In this document: positions 21,051 to 31,583 of the stretch, piece after piece
Layout: each line of letters begins with the position of its first letter
Numbering within the stretch: position 1 is the first letter of the stretch
Assembly: GCF_024362695.1 (NCBI RefSeq)
Contig: NC_065412.1
Location: forward strand, 4,029,992 to 4,093,991
Length of the DNA stretch: 64,000 bases
DNA from: Pectinophora gossypiella
Taxonomy: Eukaryota > Arthropoda > Insecta > Lepidoptera > Gelechiidae
Direction: 5' to 3'
Made by a program: the position numbers and the translations under genes
Notes under the pieces: generated by a model
Database searches by the model: none
What the model was told of the DNA's origin: nothing
The model's input: only the letters and a program-made list of their open reading frames with translations

Positions 21051-21068
21051 GCCCCACGTTGGGCGCCA
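21051..21068 (-). other. tRNA-Lys primer-binding-site-like match (18/18)
   Basis: GCCCCACGTTGGGCGCCA equals the 3' end of tRNA-Lys(CTT) with CCA as I remember it. It is followed by TTAAAGTTGTCGAC; the copy at 20497 is followed by the similar TAAAGTGTCCGTC. Shared context beyond the 18 nt supports two remnants of one LTR family on the minus strand. Confidence 0.55.
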
Positions 21069-21726
21069 TTAAAGTTGTCGACAACTGATGGAGTTTTTCA
21101 CGACCAGACATAACTCAGCCGAGCTTGATGATTATGACTTTTATGTATAGTTGGCATCGTAAAATAGAATAGGATGCACTTAGGTAATTTCCTGCTGTAC
21201 CGGTTCAAAAATAGTAATTTAATTATTTCACCTTGTGTACGATGTACTTCAAATAATTTTCGCGCTTTATATCGGTTTCATGCACCAATTTTCAATGGTT
21301 CTCTATTAGTGTCATTATTATCATTCATTCATTTCAAGCGCTCAACTATTTTATTACATAAATGTTACATTCAAAGTTTATTTGATATTTCGTGTCTTTG
21401 GCTATGTTTGCCAAATTAAATGTGTTAGTGTTGGCCGAGTCCGTGTGAACTTTCTCCTTTGAGTGCACACAGGAAGTTTAGAACTTGTCCAGTGATGGTA
21501 CTCAGGAGAACTCCATAGAACCGTTTTGGAACTGAGTTCCAGGTGGACCAACGCTAATGAACTTGGATGAATTCATTACGCCGGAATCACAGTTCGGGGA
21601 CTAAGAATTTTAGAGGAAATTAAAAATGGTCGTTTAATGTATTTTACAGTAAAAATCTATGGATAAGCTACAGATGTATTAAGAGTAGGTACTGGATAAT
21701 TTGACGACTTATGTTTTTATTTAGAA
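21069..21726. other. Unique non-coding DNA
   Basis: No repeat copy. A more GC-balanced block at 21425-21600 has no stop-free frame of interest. Confidence 0.4.
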
Positions 21727-21799
21727 CTAGCTTTTGCCCGCGACTTCGTCCGCGTGGCGTGTTATATAAGAGAGAGATCTTTGTGTGTGGGAGTGCATA

Positions 21800-23430
21800 T
21801 CAAATTTCAAGCATCTAACTTATGCAGTTTAGATTTTTTCATACAATTTTTTTCCCAATAACTCCCATTTTTCAAAATACAGCCAAAAATAAACTTTATA
21901 TTTACTAAGGTATGCATGCATGCTAGATTGAATCAATTGATTGAATTGATTTTTTTTAATTGATTGTTCATTGAGTTTTAATTTTAATACACACTTCCTC
22001 TCTTCCCTTCAACGTTGCTGTGCCCCACAGGGTCCATGTTTTAGTTCCTATGCCTATGTAACACCCCATTGTACTACATGGAATGCAATAAATAATTTAA
22101 TTGAATTGAATTGAAAACATCTATCTTACGCGGTTTCGATTTTTTCATACAAATGTTTTTTTCCCGATAACTCCCGTTTCCGTGGGAATTTTGCAATATC
22201 CTGTTGCAACTAAGCTTTAAGTTAACTAAGGTACCTGCATGCCAAATTTCAAGCATCTAACTTAAGCGGTTTAGATTTTTCATACAAAAGGATTTTCCCG
22301 CTAATTTCCATCCCGTGGAAATTCCGGGAATTCCTTTCTTAGTGCACCTCTACGGTACCTAAGCTATGTCTCTTCCAAATTTCAAATGCCTACGTTCAGC
22401 CGTTCAGGCTATGCGTTGATATGTCAGTCACTGAGTCAGTCAGTTTCTCCTTTTATTTAGATTTGATTTTTTCATACAAATGTTTTTTCCCGCTAACTAC
22501 CGTTCCCGTGGGAATTTAGTAATATCCTGTTGCAACTAAGCTTTAAGTTTACTAAAGTACCTGCATGCCAAATTTCAAACGTCTAACTTGAGTGGTTTAG
22601 ATTTTTCATACAAAAGGATTTTCCCGCTAATTCCCGTTCCCGTGGGAATTTCGGGAATTCCTTTCTTAGTGCACCTCTACGGTATCTAAGGTGCCTGCGT
22701 GCCAAATTTCAAACATCTAACTTGAATGGTTTAGATTTTTCATACAAAAGGATTTTCCCGTTAATTCCTGTTCCCGTGGGAATTTCGGGAATTATTTTCT
22801 TAGTGCACCTCCACGGTACCTAAGGTACCTGCATGACAAATTTCAAACGTCTAACTTGAGTGGTTTAGATTTTTCATACAAAAGGATTTTCCCGCTAATT
22901 CCCGTTCCCGTAGGAATTTCGGGAATTCCTTTCTTAGTGCACCTCTAAGGTATCTAAGGTACCTGCATGCCAAATTTCAAACGTCTAACTTGAGTGGTTT
23001 AGATTTTTCATACAAAAGGATTTTCCCGCTAATTCCCGTTCCTGTGGGAATTTCGGGAATTCCTTTCTTAGTACACTTCTACGGTATCTAAGGTACCTGC
23101 ATGACAAATTTCAAACATCTAACTTGAATGGTTTAGATTTTTCATACAAAAGGATTTTTCCGCTAATTCCCGTTCCCGTGGGAATTTCGGGAATTCCTTT
23201 CTTAGTGCACCTCTATGGTATCTAAAGTACCTGCATGCCAAATTTCAAACGTCTAACTTGAGTGGTTTAGATTTTTCATACAAAAGGATTTTCCCGCTAA
23301 TTCCCGTTCCCGTAGGAATTTCGGGAATTCCTTTCTTAGTGCACCTCTACGGTATTTAAGGTACCTGCATGCCAAATTTCAAACGTCTAACTTGATTGGT
23401 TTAGATTTTTCATACAAAAGGATTTCTCTT
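21800..23430 (-). repeat. 134-bp tandem array inside the Helitron
   Basis: The anchor CATACAAA (or CATACAAT) occurs at 21840, 22146, 22281, 22471, 22607, 22741, 22875, 23009, 23143, 23277 and 23411. The last six intervals are exactly 134 bp. Two unit types exist. Type A has AATATCCTGTTGCAACTAAG; type B has CGGGAATTCCTTTCTTAGTG. The order from the left is A-like, A, B, A, B, then B only, which fits an A-B duplication followed by expansion of B. The unit at 22281 carries a longer end (190 bp) with CAGTCACTGAGTCAGTCAGT. Confidence 0.9.
21940..22116 (+). mobile_element. LINE 3' tail nested in the Helitron array
   Basis: 'aacgttgctgtgccccacag' and GTACTACATGGAATGCAATA, then AATAATTTAATTGAATTGAA, form a 3' end with AATAAA and a (TTGAA)n-like tail. 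It lies between two halves of an array unit (GGTATGCATGC on the left; AACATCTATCTTACGCGG on the right), so it inserted after the array had formed. Confidence 0.65.
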
Positions 23431-23697
23431 CACTACTCTGCTCCTATTGATTGTAGCGTGATGAAAAGTATACTATAACCTGTCCAGGAGTGTGAAGAAT
23501 AATTGTACCAAGTTTCATTAAAATCCGTCCAGTAGTTTTTGTTTCTATAAGGAACATACAGACAGACAGACAGACAAAAAATTTACTGATTGCATTTTTG
23601 GCATCAGTATCGATCACTTATCACCCCCTGATAGTTATTTTGAAAAAATATTTAATGTACAGAATTGACCTCTCTACAGATTTATTATAAGTATAGA

Positions 23698-23879
23698 TTG
23701 ATCTATGCACGAGAGAGTATAGAATTTATTTACGTGACTAACATTATAAGAATAAAAATAATTTAATAATAAATAACACACCCACAAAATCATAATGCAC
23801 AATTAATATGGGTGATAGGATTGATCTGTTGTTACCATAAGGTTCATAATAATTATCATTCTTAGAACTTCGTATCAAC
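23698..23879. other. AT-rich spacer
   Basis: Nothing supported. Confidence 0.4.
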
Positions 23880-23965
23880 ACTGGCTGCTAGTTGTCTTTG
23901 ATCACTTCTGCCAGCCCAATTAGGGATTGTAGGCGTGATTTTATGTATGTACGTATAATAAATAA
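23880..23965 (+). repeat. LINE 3' tail, family Z end
   Basis: CTGCTAGTTGTCTTTGATCA, GCCAGCCCAATTAGGGATTG and GGCGTGATTTTATGTATGTA match the reverse complement of 54235-54320 and the end of the tail at 7706. Confidence 0.6.
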
Positions 23966-25819
23966 TCAACGGAATGGTCAACAATAACGTTTAAGTCAAT
24001 TAAATAATCCTTCCTGGGTTATTCAAGTAATATTAATTTCAAAGCTACGAGTAACAGTGACAAAGTCGAATACAAATCCAGATAAAACATAAAATACTGA
24101 AAGAGTAATATTTGTATGATAAAAAATACTTCTAGGATTATCACTTACACGTGTAATAAGTTAGGAAGATGATAAAAAGAGAGAAAGAAGCAAAATATCC
24201 TGACGTTTAATGTACTACCATAGGAATATGGGTAAGCAACTGATGAAAGGTCCGATTTCAGTATTATACATGTATTTTAGTAAAACCATTACAATGGCAA
24301 ACAAATAGTAAATATTCATATAATATAGTAGCTGAATTAATTTAGTAAGCAGTTATTATTCTTAAAATCTGCATTTATCCAAGAACTTGGGCGTATGATT
24401 TTTTTTTTGTTTTGTTTTAATATGTGTAGGTAATAATGTATATTATGGTAGTATATATTGTAATAATGTATATTATAAGCCGGGTCGAGTCACTTGTTTG
24501 TTATAAAGCAAATATAAAATATAGTATTTTATTGGCAAATAAGTTATAAATATTCAGATTTCGTCAGAAACGAATGAAATAATTATTGACAAAAAAATCA
24601 AGGAAGTTATGATATGGAGACAGTAAAACCATAATTATTATCTAATTGCAATGTCAGTACAAAAATTAATAAAATAGAACGTGACCTTCCAATCATCGGT
24701 CACTTATGACATTTTATTAGTAGGGATTGTTAATTATCATATTATTCACTGTACAATTTATCTGTTAGTAAAAAAGGTATAACAAAATATGATTCTCTTG
24801 ATGATCACCACGCAGCTTTAAAGCGACTTTCTAAACCAACCAGGGACGAGGCAAAGTACAAAATTGTTTTCTAAAGTGATCCGACCTAAAATCGAACCTT
24901 GGCAAGTCTGAACAACGATTTAGACTCTTGAACTTACCCTCTCCTAATAATGTTATAAAGGTGAGGTGAGGATTAAAACTCAATAAAGAAAGTTTAAATT
25001 CGTTAGAATCCATTGGGATGTACCTAATAAAAGGCTTTTCCTTTCAGTCACATAACGAGGAGCGAGCTAATGGCTCGTGTCGGCTCCTTCGACCGAAACC
25101 TAATGCAAAAGTTTGTCCTGCTACAAAATATTTGAAATATCTCCCACTAGTCTCGCTTGAATGCAAAAACTTCCAAACTAAAACGTACCTTGTAAGTTGT
25201 AAATGTATTCAATATTGCTCCGAAATGTTGAAGTCATTACCTGAAACGAAACAAGATGGACGAATAAATTATTAGGTACACAGTCTGGAAACTTTCCTCT
25301 CTGACATTCCATTTATTTTCCATTTGAAACTAGAAACGAAACTTATGACAACAGTGATGTCATTGATCTCAAAAATTGTGAACGACAGCACGGTTAAAAT
25401 CTTAAAACAAATTTGCGTGTAACGGACTAAATTTTAGTCTTTTAATTTGCCGTTTGTCCATCCATAGAGACAGGTCTGTTATCGCGTGGTCTAAGAGCTC
25501 GGGTTCATTAAATTATACGTAAAATAAGCGATGTAAAAATTTCCGACTAAAAAGACAGTTCAAATTGATGGATGACTAATTTATCGGAAGAATATAATTG
25601 GTTATTAGAAGAGTTTTTCTATTCTATACCTGATAGGATCCAAATCTACCAAGCGTAAGTATCTACATAAATTATTCGCGATTATATTATGTTCGTAAAG
25701 GAGATTGATAATATTTTAAGCTTTTTATATTATATTTATTCGTTTTATTATTTATATTTATCGTGAGGAAATCCACGTGTCCGAGAACAACGTTTCCTAG
25801 GTATGTTGGCTATTCTGTA
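23966..25819. other. Unique AT-rich non-coding DNA
   Basis: No repeat copies beyond a 17-bp direct repeat GTAATAATGTATATTAT near 24430-24475. The 85-codon frame at 25018-25275 has no recognisable features. Confidence 0.45.
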
Positions 25820-25965
25820 GAGGTATTGGGCTGGTTTTCCCTTCGGGTTGAAAGGCCAGAAAAGCAGTCTCTTTTGTAAAAACCGGACCTGTCAAACCTT
25901 CAGGTAAGGTAAACAGACCCTGTGAAAGACGGGATAACGCTAAAGAGATAATGATATCATTCACG
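25820..25965 (+). repeat. Retrotransposon 3' segment, copy 1
   Basis: TATTGGGCTGGTTTTCCCTT, CCGGACCTGTCAAACCTTCA and AGACCCTGTGAAAGACGGGA are shared in order with 34600-34735. The end AACGCTAAAGAGATAATGAT resembles an ATG-repeat tail. The minus-strand frame at 25797-26003 is incidental. Confidence 0.7.
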
Positions 25966-27474
25966 ACCACTTTGGCTTGTTTGAATATACAGTGTGTACA
26001 CATAAGCAGTTGAAATCAATTTCAAATCTCTCAAATCAAAAGCTTCCAAATCTCTTTGAATTCCCGATTCGAATTTCCCGCCTAAAGCAAACCGCGTGCG
26101 TCACAAAATGGCGGTAGAACGAGCTTACGAGTGACCGCATGCTAAATGAAATGTTAGCATTCCGCGGAGAACACCCGTCGGGGCCAGACGCGCTGTTGAC
26201 TTTTTAATTACTTTCATAATTAAAATGCAAGGCGACATGTGGATTTTGTTTTCCAAAGGGAGAATAGAAACAACAAGTTACATTTACGGTTTTGTGTTGC
26301 GTCCCATTTGTTTTCCCGCTTTTCAGGACCTCTTTTATTCTTTGAAATGTTTTCAAAGGTACCTGGTTTCTTTTCGTCCTGTTTCCTGTCATTTGAAAAA
26401 TAACCTCTTAAGTAATTAAATAATATAAAAAAATAATCGATCTTTTTTAAACATACTTAGTAACAGCAAGTTAAAATCACCTAATAAATGATTAAGTAGG
26501 GTTCGTAGCAACCTGAGTAGACTCAGAACCGCCGCAGAAATGTATAGCTTTTTAAAAGCTCAAGATTTAGAATTCAATATTATAAAACTTGGTGCACTAA
26601 TTAGTAAGGTTAGTACACTTTACAAAGCCAATCGCTCTGTGAGGTACATCAAAAGGTAAACGACGTTTATTATATTGGTTCCTACAAAGACGCAGCGGCG
26701 GCGGTTTTAAATTAAAAATTTCATTAATTTCACATACCCCCTAATCCCTTTATTGGAAGCTTCACTTTGAAAGGTAAATTGCAAAAGGAAGTAACGGTGC
26801 CTTTAAGATGAAAAACTGAGGGAACCATAGAACGAGATTGTTATTTGAATAACAAAATTCTGACGTATCAGGATTACATATCGTCGTTGCCAATTTAGAA
26901 TATATTATGTGCAATCGGGTCAATTTTACAGAAATTAAAAAAGACTTCCGCCTGAAAATGTTTGGTATGACTGTCTGTTCAAACATTAAAAGATAATTGA
27001 TATTTACGTATATAAGAGTTTGAACTGAATGTTTTAGGAACAAAATACTATTCGATCCTGACAAAAAGAAATTTGGTGAGAGCGACACAGAGCTTTTAAA
27101 TTGGCAACAACGATATTCTAGGCATTAAGTTTTTTAGTTTTTTATATAACGAGTGTTATGTTGAAAATATGACTACTAAGGGTTGAACTATATCTGGCTA
27201 CATTACGATGCACTTTCTTATGCCTCTATTTTTCTGTCACTGAAAATTGTCATTTGCTAGAGCGAGATAATGCAACCGCATGCGGTGAAGTGCTGTTGCA
27301 CTATCGCGTCATTTCGCTTTGGCAAATGAAGGTCCTGAGTGATAGAAAAGGAGAGAAACATAGGAAAGTGCGATGCGATGCGGTCGAATGTATTTTAATT
27401 CTAATGAAGATAAAAGAGGAAGCTATGCCTAGCAGTGGGATCTTCGAAGTTTTTGTATCAATAGTTTTGTATCA
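25966..27474. other. Unique non-coding DNA
   Basis: No repeat copy. A CpG-richer block at 26090-26200 and the 108-codon minus frame at 26762-27088 (Leu/Phe/Ile-rich) show no gene features. The 108-codon plus frame at 27254-27580 runs into the LINE tail below and is also rejected. Confidence 0.4.
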
Positions 27475-27590
27475 CGTTGGTCTAACAGAAAGCTTGGTGA
27501 GGTGTGGGTATGTAGTTCATCTTGCGATGGATGTACGTCTGACTACCCCGGGAAATAATCGTGAGGTTATGGCATGTTAATAAAGGACAG
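27475..27590 (+). repeat. LINE 3' tail (GATGGATGTAC type), copy 1
   Basis: GTTGGTCTAACAGAAAGCTT, 'ggtgaggtgtgggtatgtag' and CATCTTGCGATGGATGTACG, then CTGACTACCCCG, match 39155-39300. The left part alone recurs at 41500-41530. Confidence 0.65.
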
Positions 27591-27690
27591 CAACATAGTA
27601 CTGCGTTTAGGCACCTTCTGGGCGAGCTCGCTGCATCTTAGGCCTCGTCAATGCCTTCGGGCAAATCTGGGGCCAAGAGCAAATACATCG
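27591..27690 (+). repeat. Possible retrotransposon fragment
   Basis: 'cttctgggcgagctcgctgc' and 'taggcctcgtcaatgccttc' are GC-rich against the background and resemble a moth repeat I have seen, but there is no second copy in this window. Weak call. Confidence 0.3.
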
Positions 27691-28390
27691 AAGGTAAAAA
27701 AGAAGTTAAGGTAAATATATCTAACACCTTTATGTTGCGAAGGTGATACAACAAATCTAATAGATGATGTAGGTAACACTGCTATTTTACTTGCGGATTC
27801 CTAAAAAAACAGTAAGTATTTATTACCGTAAGCAATTATTGATAAAGCTTTTGCCAGAACACTCTAAGATTTTATTTTTATGAAAATTACAGTGCATGTG
27901 ACAGTGCGTGGTTCAGTTCGACTTACGAAAGAATAGCCCCGTTAAAGCGCTTTCCTAACATGACACTGAAGGTAGATTATGGGTAATTTCTTCGCCTGGC
28001 TAATAGAAAATAACTACTCACAGTAATAGAAGTGTATAAGCTCCATCGCCTTGTGGGTTACCTCAACAAAAGCTTGGAATAAATCATAACACTATACAAT
28101 GTGCACAAAGTTTACCTCGTAAATTACGGTTTGTACCGTAGCAGCCACTAGCCGGCTTTTAGATAAATAACTAAGTATATTTCTCTACATATATCATAGC
28201 TGCTGAAATATGTTTTTGGCCTACATTATTTATAGTCTTAAACTTTCAGTTATCATCCTGAGGACAAGGTAGGTAATATTTTTTTTATAAAAAAAAGCAA
28301 AAATCCCGTTAGCGTAAAAATTTATCTAAAAATAGTAGAAGGAAAATGGTAGAGAGTGTAATGAAAATCCGTTTACTTACTTTAGGATTC
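27691..28390. other. Unique non-coding DNA
   Basis: Nothing supported. Confidence 0.4.
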
Positions 28391-28394
28391 GCTT

Positions 28395-28515
28395 TCGGGG
28401 GCATCAGCGCGACAGACTATCGGAGCGCGGATAGTCTGTCTGTCTCACTCACACGCATCATAAGGCGACACACGGTAAGAGCGAGATTTTTGTAGTGCGT
28501 GTCCGGGTTGAGACA
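28395..28515. repeat. GC-rich hairpin block
   Basis: GACAGACTATC (28411-28421) and GATAGTCTGTC (28430-28440) form an 11-bp perfect stem with an 8-nt loop GGAGCGCG. A GC-rich stretch 'cactcacacgcatcataagg' with GCGACACACGG follows. It may belong to a dispersed repeat, but only one copy is here. Confidence 0.5.
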
Positions 28516-29125
28516 TTAACATAATTTATTTAGAACTTACACCTCAAACACTAAAATCCATATCAATTAAATTTACCCTCTGACTGAGGGTAGTTTAAAG
28601 TGACCTCTAAACTTAAGAGCCCCAAAACAGTACTGTATCTTAGTTATCAACTTTGAAATAGTTGAGTAGTTTGAGCACAATAGTGATTAGGGATCAGCAA
28701 AGGACTTGGGGTGGTTAAGGAAGGCTGGGCAGGAGATGATAAGGCTAGACATTCTAAAGAAAAGTTTGGAAGTCTCAGAAGTCAATTACCTTCACTAAAT
28801 TGCGTTCGAAGCCTTCCAAGTGCCGGTGTGTAATAGTACGAGTTTCTCTCTAGGATGGCAACATTGTCAAGTAGGTAAGAAGGATCTTTCATTTCCATGT
28901 TAAAAAAATCCGTGTTCAATTAATATCGCTAGGTATTTTTTTATCGTCGTTTTTGTATGTTGTCCGTAACAACTAAATAATTGAATACTACGAGTGTTGT
29001 GCATTTTAATAATAAATTTTAATATCACAGCTACCAACAGAACAAAATAAATAAGGTTGGATGTAAATAAACAAAATACATAATCTAGATGACGTCAGAC
29101 AAGCAAACCGGGGCGAAATCGCTGT
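28516..29125. other. Unique non-coding DNA
   Basis: Nothing supported. Confidence 0.4.
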
Positions 29126-29245
29126 CGTCGAACCGAACATCGCGCCTGTATTCCCGAAAGGGGTAGACAGAGGTTTCCCAGCTAGGTTTGAGACCTGTGT
29201 AATAGGGGGCGAGCCTTTTGCCATTAACCGGTACAAATTCTGGAA
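29126..29245 (-). repeat. LINE 3' segment, family V, copy 1
   Basis: GCGCCTGTATTCCCGAAAGG and GGTAGACAGAGGTTTCCCAG, then AGGGGGCGAGCCTTTTGCCA, parallel 29388-29545 and, inverted, 61760-61885. The 61.8 kb copy ends in GTGATGCTATGTTATGTAAG, giving the orientation. The minus-strand frame at 29006-29290 lies over it and is incidental. Confidence 0.65.
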
Positions 29246-29387
29246 ACTAAGTGATATTAATCTATGATCAACACATGAATTCAAACTCATTAAGTTGAAT
29301 TCAGTGGTTTAGAGCCCAAGCTGGACATCGAATGCTCACGCATCTTAGTATCACTACTAAGATGTAAGCCAAGCGCACTCCGAATTG
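29246..29387. other. Spacer between two family V copies
   Basis: Includes an imperfect palindrome around CATCTTAGTATCACTACTAAGATG (29340-29363), with 9-bp arms CATCTTAGT and ACTAAGATG. Confidence 0.45.
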
Positions 29388-29545
29388 GGCATCACGTCTG
29401 TACCCCCGAAAGGAGTAGGCAGACGTATATACACCCACTTTTCGCCACTTATGTTTAAGTCCCATGTAGTAGGGGCGAGCCTATATTGCCAATAATGTCA
29501 TTAACCGAGCACAAAGTGCATATCAAACCGAAGACAAATTTTAGA
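29388..29545 (-). repeat. LINE 3' segment, family V, copy 2
   Basis: GGCATCACGTCTGTACCCCC, GAAAGGAGTAGGCAGACGTA and AGTCCCATGTAGTAGGGGCG match the reverse complement of 61775-61870 closely. Same direction as copy 1, 260 bp away: either a tandem duplication or two insertions. Confidence 0.7.
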
Positions 29546-29803
29546 GCATTAGGAATAAAAATGTTGTTGAGAAGTTCTCGTAACTCATGTCCGTACAGTA
29601 AGTAACCAAGAAACAAAAGTAGTTTGCTCCTACAGTGAGCATGCAAATTTTATTTCCCCTCTGAGCTTTAGAATTGAATTTTGAACCATTTTCTTATACT
29701 TTTGTACGTATACTCTTTGGACTGAACAAGTAAATAAACGTTGTGTTAATAAATACGCTATTTTTTCAGCCAATATTAGATGTATAGCCTCTCTCGCATT
29801 CTC
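29546..29803. other. AT-rich spacer
   Basis: Nothing supported. Confidence 0.4.
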
Positions 29804-29867
29804 TTTAGGGAAATATTAAAATACCAACTTACATAATTGTAAGTTGGTATTTTAATATTTCCCTAAA
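29804..29867. repeat. Perfect hairpin: 30-bp stem, 4-nt loop
   Basis: The left arm starts TTTAGGGAAATATTAAAATA (29804-29833) and the right arm (29838-29867) is its exact reverse complement; the loop is TAAT. No second copy of the arm is present. It could be a minimal MITE or fold-back, a hairpin RNA locus, or a replication or sequencing fold-back artefact. Confidence 0.9.
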
Positions 29868-29910
29868 TAAATATATTTAAATAAATATATTATTAAATAT
29901 ATTTATTTAT
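29865..29910. repeat. AT palindrome beside the hairpin
   Basis: AAATAAATATATTTAA and TTAAATATATTTATTT are 16-bp reverse complements about 12 nt apart, built only of A and T. They share the last bases of the preceding hairpin. Confidence 0.7.
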
Positions 29911-30283
29911 CGCGATGACAAAATTAGTAGGTACCTAATATAGCCAGCTTTTAAGTAAAAAGCTTTGAAACTCCAATGTCAAATTGAAGAACTATTAACT
30001 AACATTAGGATCCATTAAAACTATTTGAATTACAGGTTTACGATGGTCCAAATGGTTCACTTTAATGTGTTTCAAATAATTTGAAACTCACTGTTAAGAG
30101 CGTTTTCCCATCAAATTATAAACATACGTACCATAAAACAGTGCTACCAACTATTTAATATACCTAGTACCACATTTTTAGCGATTAAATTGTTACGCAT
30201 TATTATGAACTGAACTTAGAAGTGTTGGTGTAAAAAATATCATTTACCTAACATAATTCTGAATCTATGCACCAGTCTTTCTC
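29911..30283. other. Unique AT-rich DNA
   Basis: Nothing supported. Confidence 0.4.
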
Positions 30284-30493
30284 ATCATCATCATCATCAA
30301 TTTAAGAGCCACGCTCTTGTCGGTGTAGCATTTTCCATTCCAGTCTATCAAAGGCCAATTCCTTGACTTCCCTATAAGACACGACGTTAACCTTTTCTTT
30401 AATCTGTTCCATGTAAGCTCTTCTTGGTATTTCCCTTCCTCTCTTTCCTTCTAGCTTTCCTTCTATGATGTTTTTTAATAAATTAGTCGTGTC
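30284..30493 (-). pseudogene. LINE ORF2 C-terminus with 3' tail, 5'-truncated
   Basis: On the minus strand, 30493 to 30302 is open for about 63 residues and ends ...EWKMLHRQERGS and a stop. Upstream are IIEGKLEGKRGREIPRRAYM and VNVVSYREVKELAFDRLEW. The 'EGK..GKRGR..PRR' motif followed by a Trp-containing stretch is the usual C-terminus of insect endonuclease/reverse-transcriptase LINE proteins, downstream of the catalytic domains. After the stop the DNA is TTGATGATGATGATGATG-like (plus strand CATCATCATCATCATC, 30284-30299), a LINE terminal repeat. A stop codon just upstream of residue 1 shows decay. Nucleotide copies of the last 55 bp lie at 2560-2618 and 45733-45780. Confidence 0.75.
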
Positions 30494-30770
30494 TTATTAG
30501 GTCTTTCTCATAGACAACATTTTATTGGCAATAAAATACACGCCATAAAGTCGTCAAAATTATCCAGGTTCCATGCACTGTGTATACGCTGCATTACCAA
30601 ACATTTCTGGCAATACCTAGCAGAAATTATCAGTAATATTACCTATCTTTAGTTTTCCAATTTTTACGAATTATAATCTTTCAACACTAGAGTTAAGAGC
30701 CATATATCTATTAGATAATCAAACACCAACCTTCATTTACTTATCAGCAGGTTCGTTTGTGTTAAACGTA
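30494..30770. other. AT-rich unique DNA
   Basis: Nothing supported. Confidence 0.4.
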
Positions 30771-30774
30771 CATA

Positions 30775-30850
30775 TTTCCCAACGGGGTAAAGCTGAGACT
30801 AAGGACTTCCATTTGCTTCCATACTGACACACTACTTAAAACGACGATAT
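30775..30850 (-). repeat. Dispersed family Y, short diverged copy
   Basis: TTTCCCAACGGGGTAAAGCT, GAGACTAAGGACTTCCATTT and GCTTCCATACTGACACAC parallel 38945-38995 and 10150-10180. Confidence 0.5.
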
Positions 30851-31583
30851 AAGGTAATAAGGTTTGGTTTCATATCACGCTTGAAGTTACTAGTAAAGTT
30901 TTTTCCGCAGTAGCCACACCTTTGAAGCAAACGAAGACAGTGCTGAGTCAGCGTCTGTCCACTTACAACACTTCCAATTTAGGAGCACTCTACCGGACGA
31001 CGTCTGCATCTCGAAGCAATGCATACAGTATTGGACAAAGTGGACGATTCATGGTGCCTTGGGATTGCCAGACCGGTTTTGGTACTTTCATGTTTAGACA
31101 CTCCCCTGGACTAGACTATGTGGAACTATGGATATATGTGATCGAAGATTTTCACCTTATTTGTTTGTAAATAACTCTCAAAATTCACTCATTAGTTGGC
31201 TGGGAATAAATAAATGTCCATGACAAATTAATGTTTTTAATTTCACGATGTTTGAAGGAATACAAAATAGACGGAATATATTACAAGTTCGATATCAAAT
31301 TAAGCTGTAAAAGAACACATTATACAGTCAACAGACAATTGAGGCGCCTATACTTCAATACAGCTCAATTAAACAAGCAAAATCAAAAATATATATAGCA
31401 CAAAATATTTCATTATTTGATTTTTGTATTTCAGACAATTTTAAAGTCATATCATTTTAAAAGCCAATGCTACTCACGCACGAACTAAACTTTACTATTC
31501 AGCAAAATATAATGTTACTCAGCAAAAAGGAGTCCTCTCTGAACATAATATTCCAGTCACGGCAACATATATTTATGGACAAT
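30851..31583. other. Unique non-coding DNA
   Basis: The 82-codon frame at 30922-31170 lies in a slightly GC-richer block but shows no recognisable domain, and I do not call it. Confidence 0.4.

Larger units (their letters stand above)
21727..23697 (-). mobile_element. Non-autonomous Helitron with tandem array, about 1.97 kb
   Basis: On the minus strand it begins TCTATACTTATAATAAATCT (23697 downward) and ends at 21727 with a hairpin-forming CCACGCGGACGAAGTCGCGG, then GCAAAAGCTAG. TC start, a GC hairpin about 10 nt before a CTRR end, and insertion between A and T (A at 21726, T at 23698) are the Helitron hallmarks. No Rep/helicase coding is present. About 1.6 kb of the interior is a 134-bp tandem array, broken by a nested LINE tail. 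CAGACAGACAGACAGACAAA at about 23559 is part of the usual body. Confidence 0.8.

Noticed and set aside
21800..23430. CRISPR-like regular spacing
   Set aside because: Whole 134-bp units repeat, with no unique spacers, inside a eukaryotic Helitron.
26762..27088. 108-codon minus-strand frame
   Set aside because: Hydrophobic residues expected from AT-rich DNA; no domain or coding signal.
27254..27580. 108-codon plus-strand frame
   Set aside because: Its second part is the LINE 3' tail found again at 39151, so it is not a host gene.
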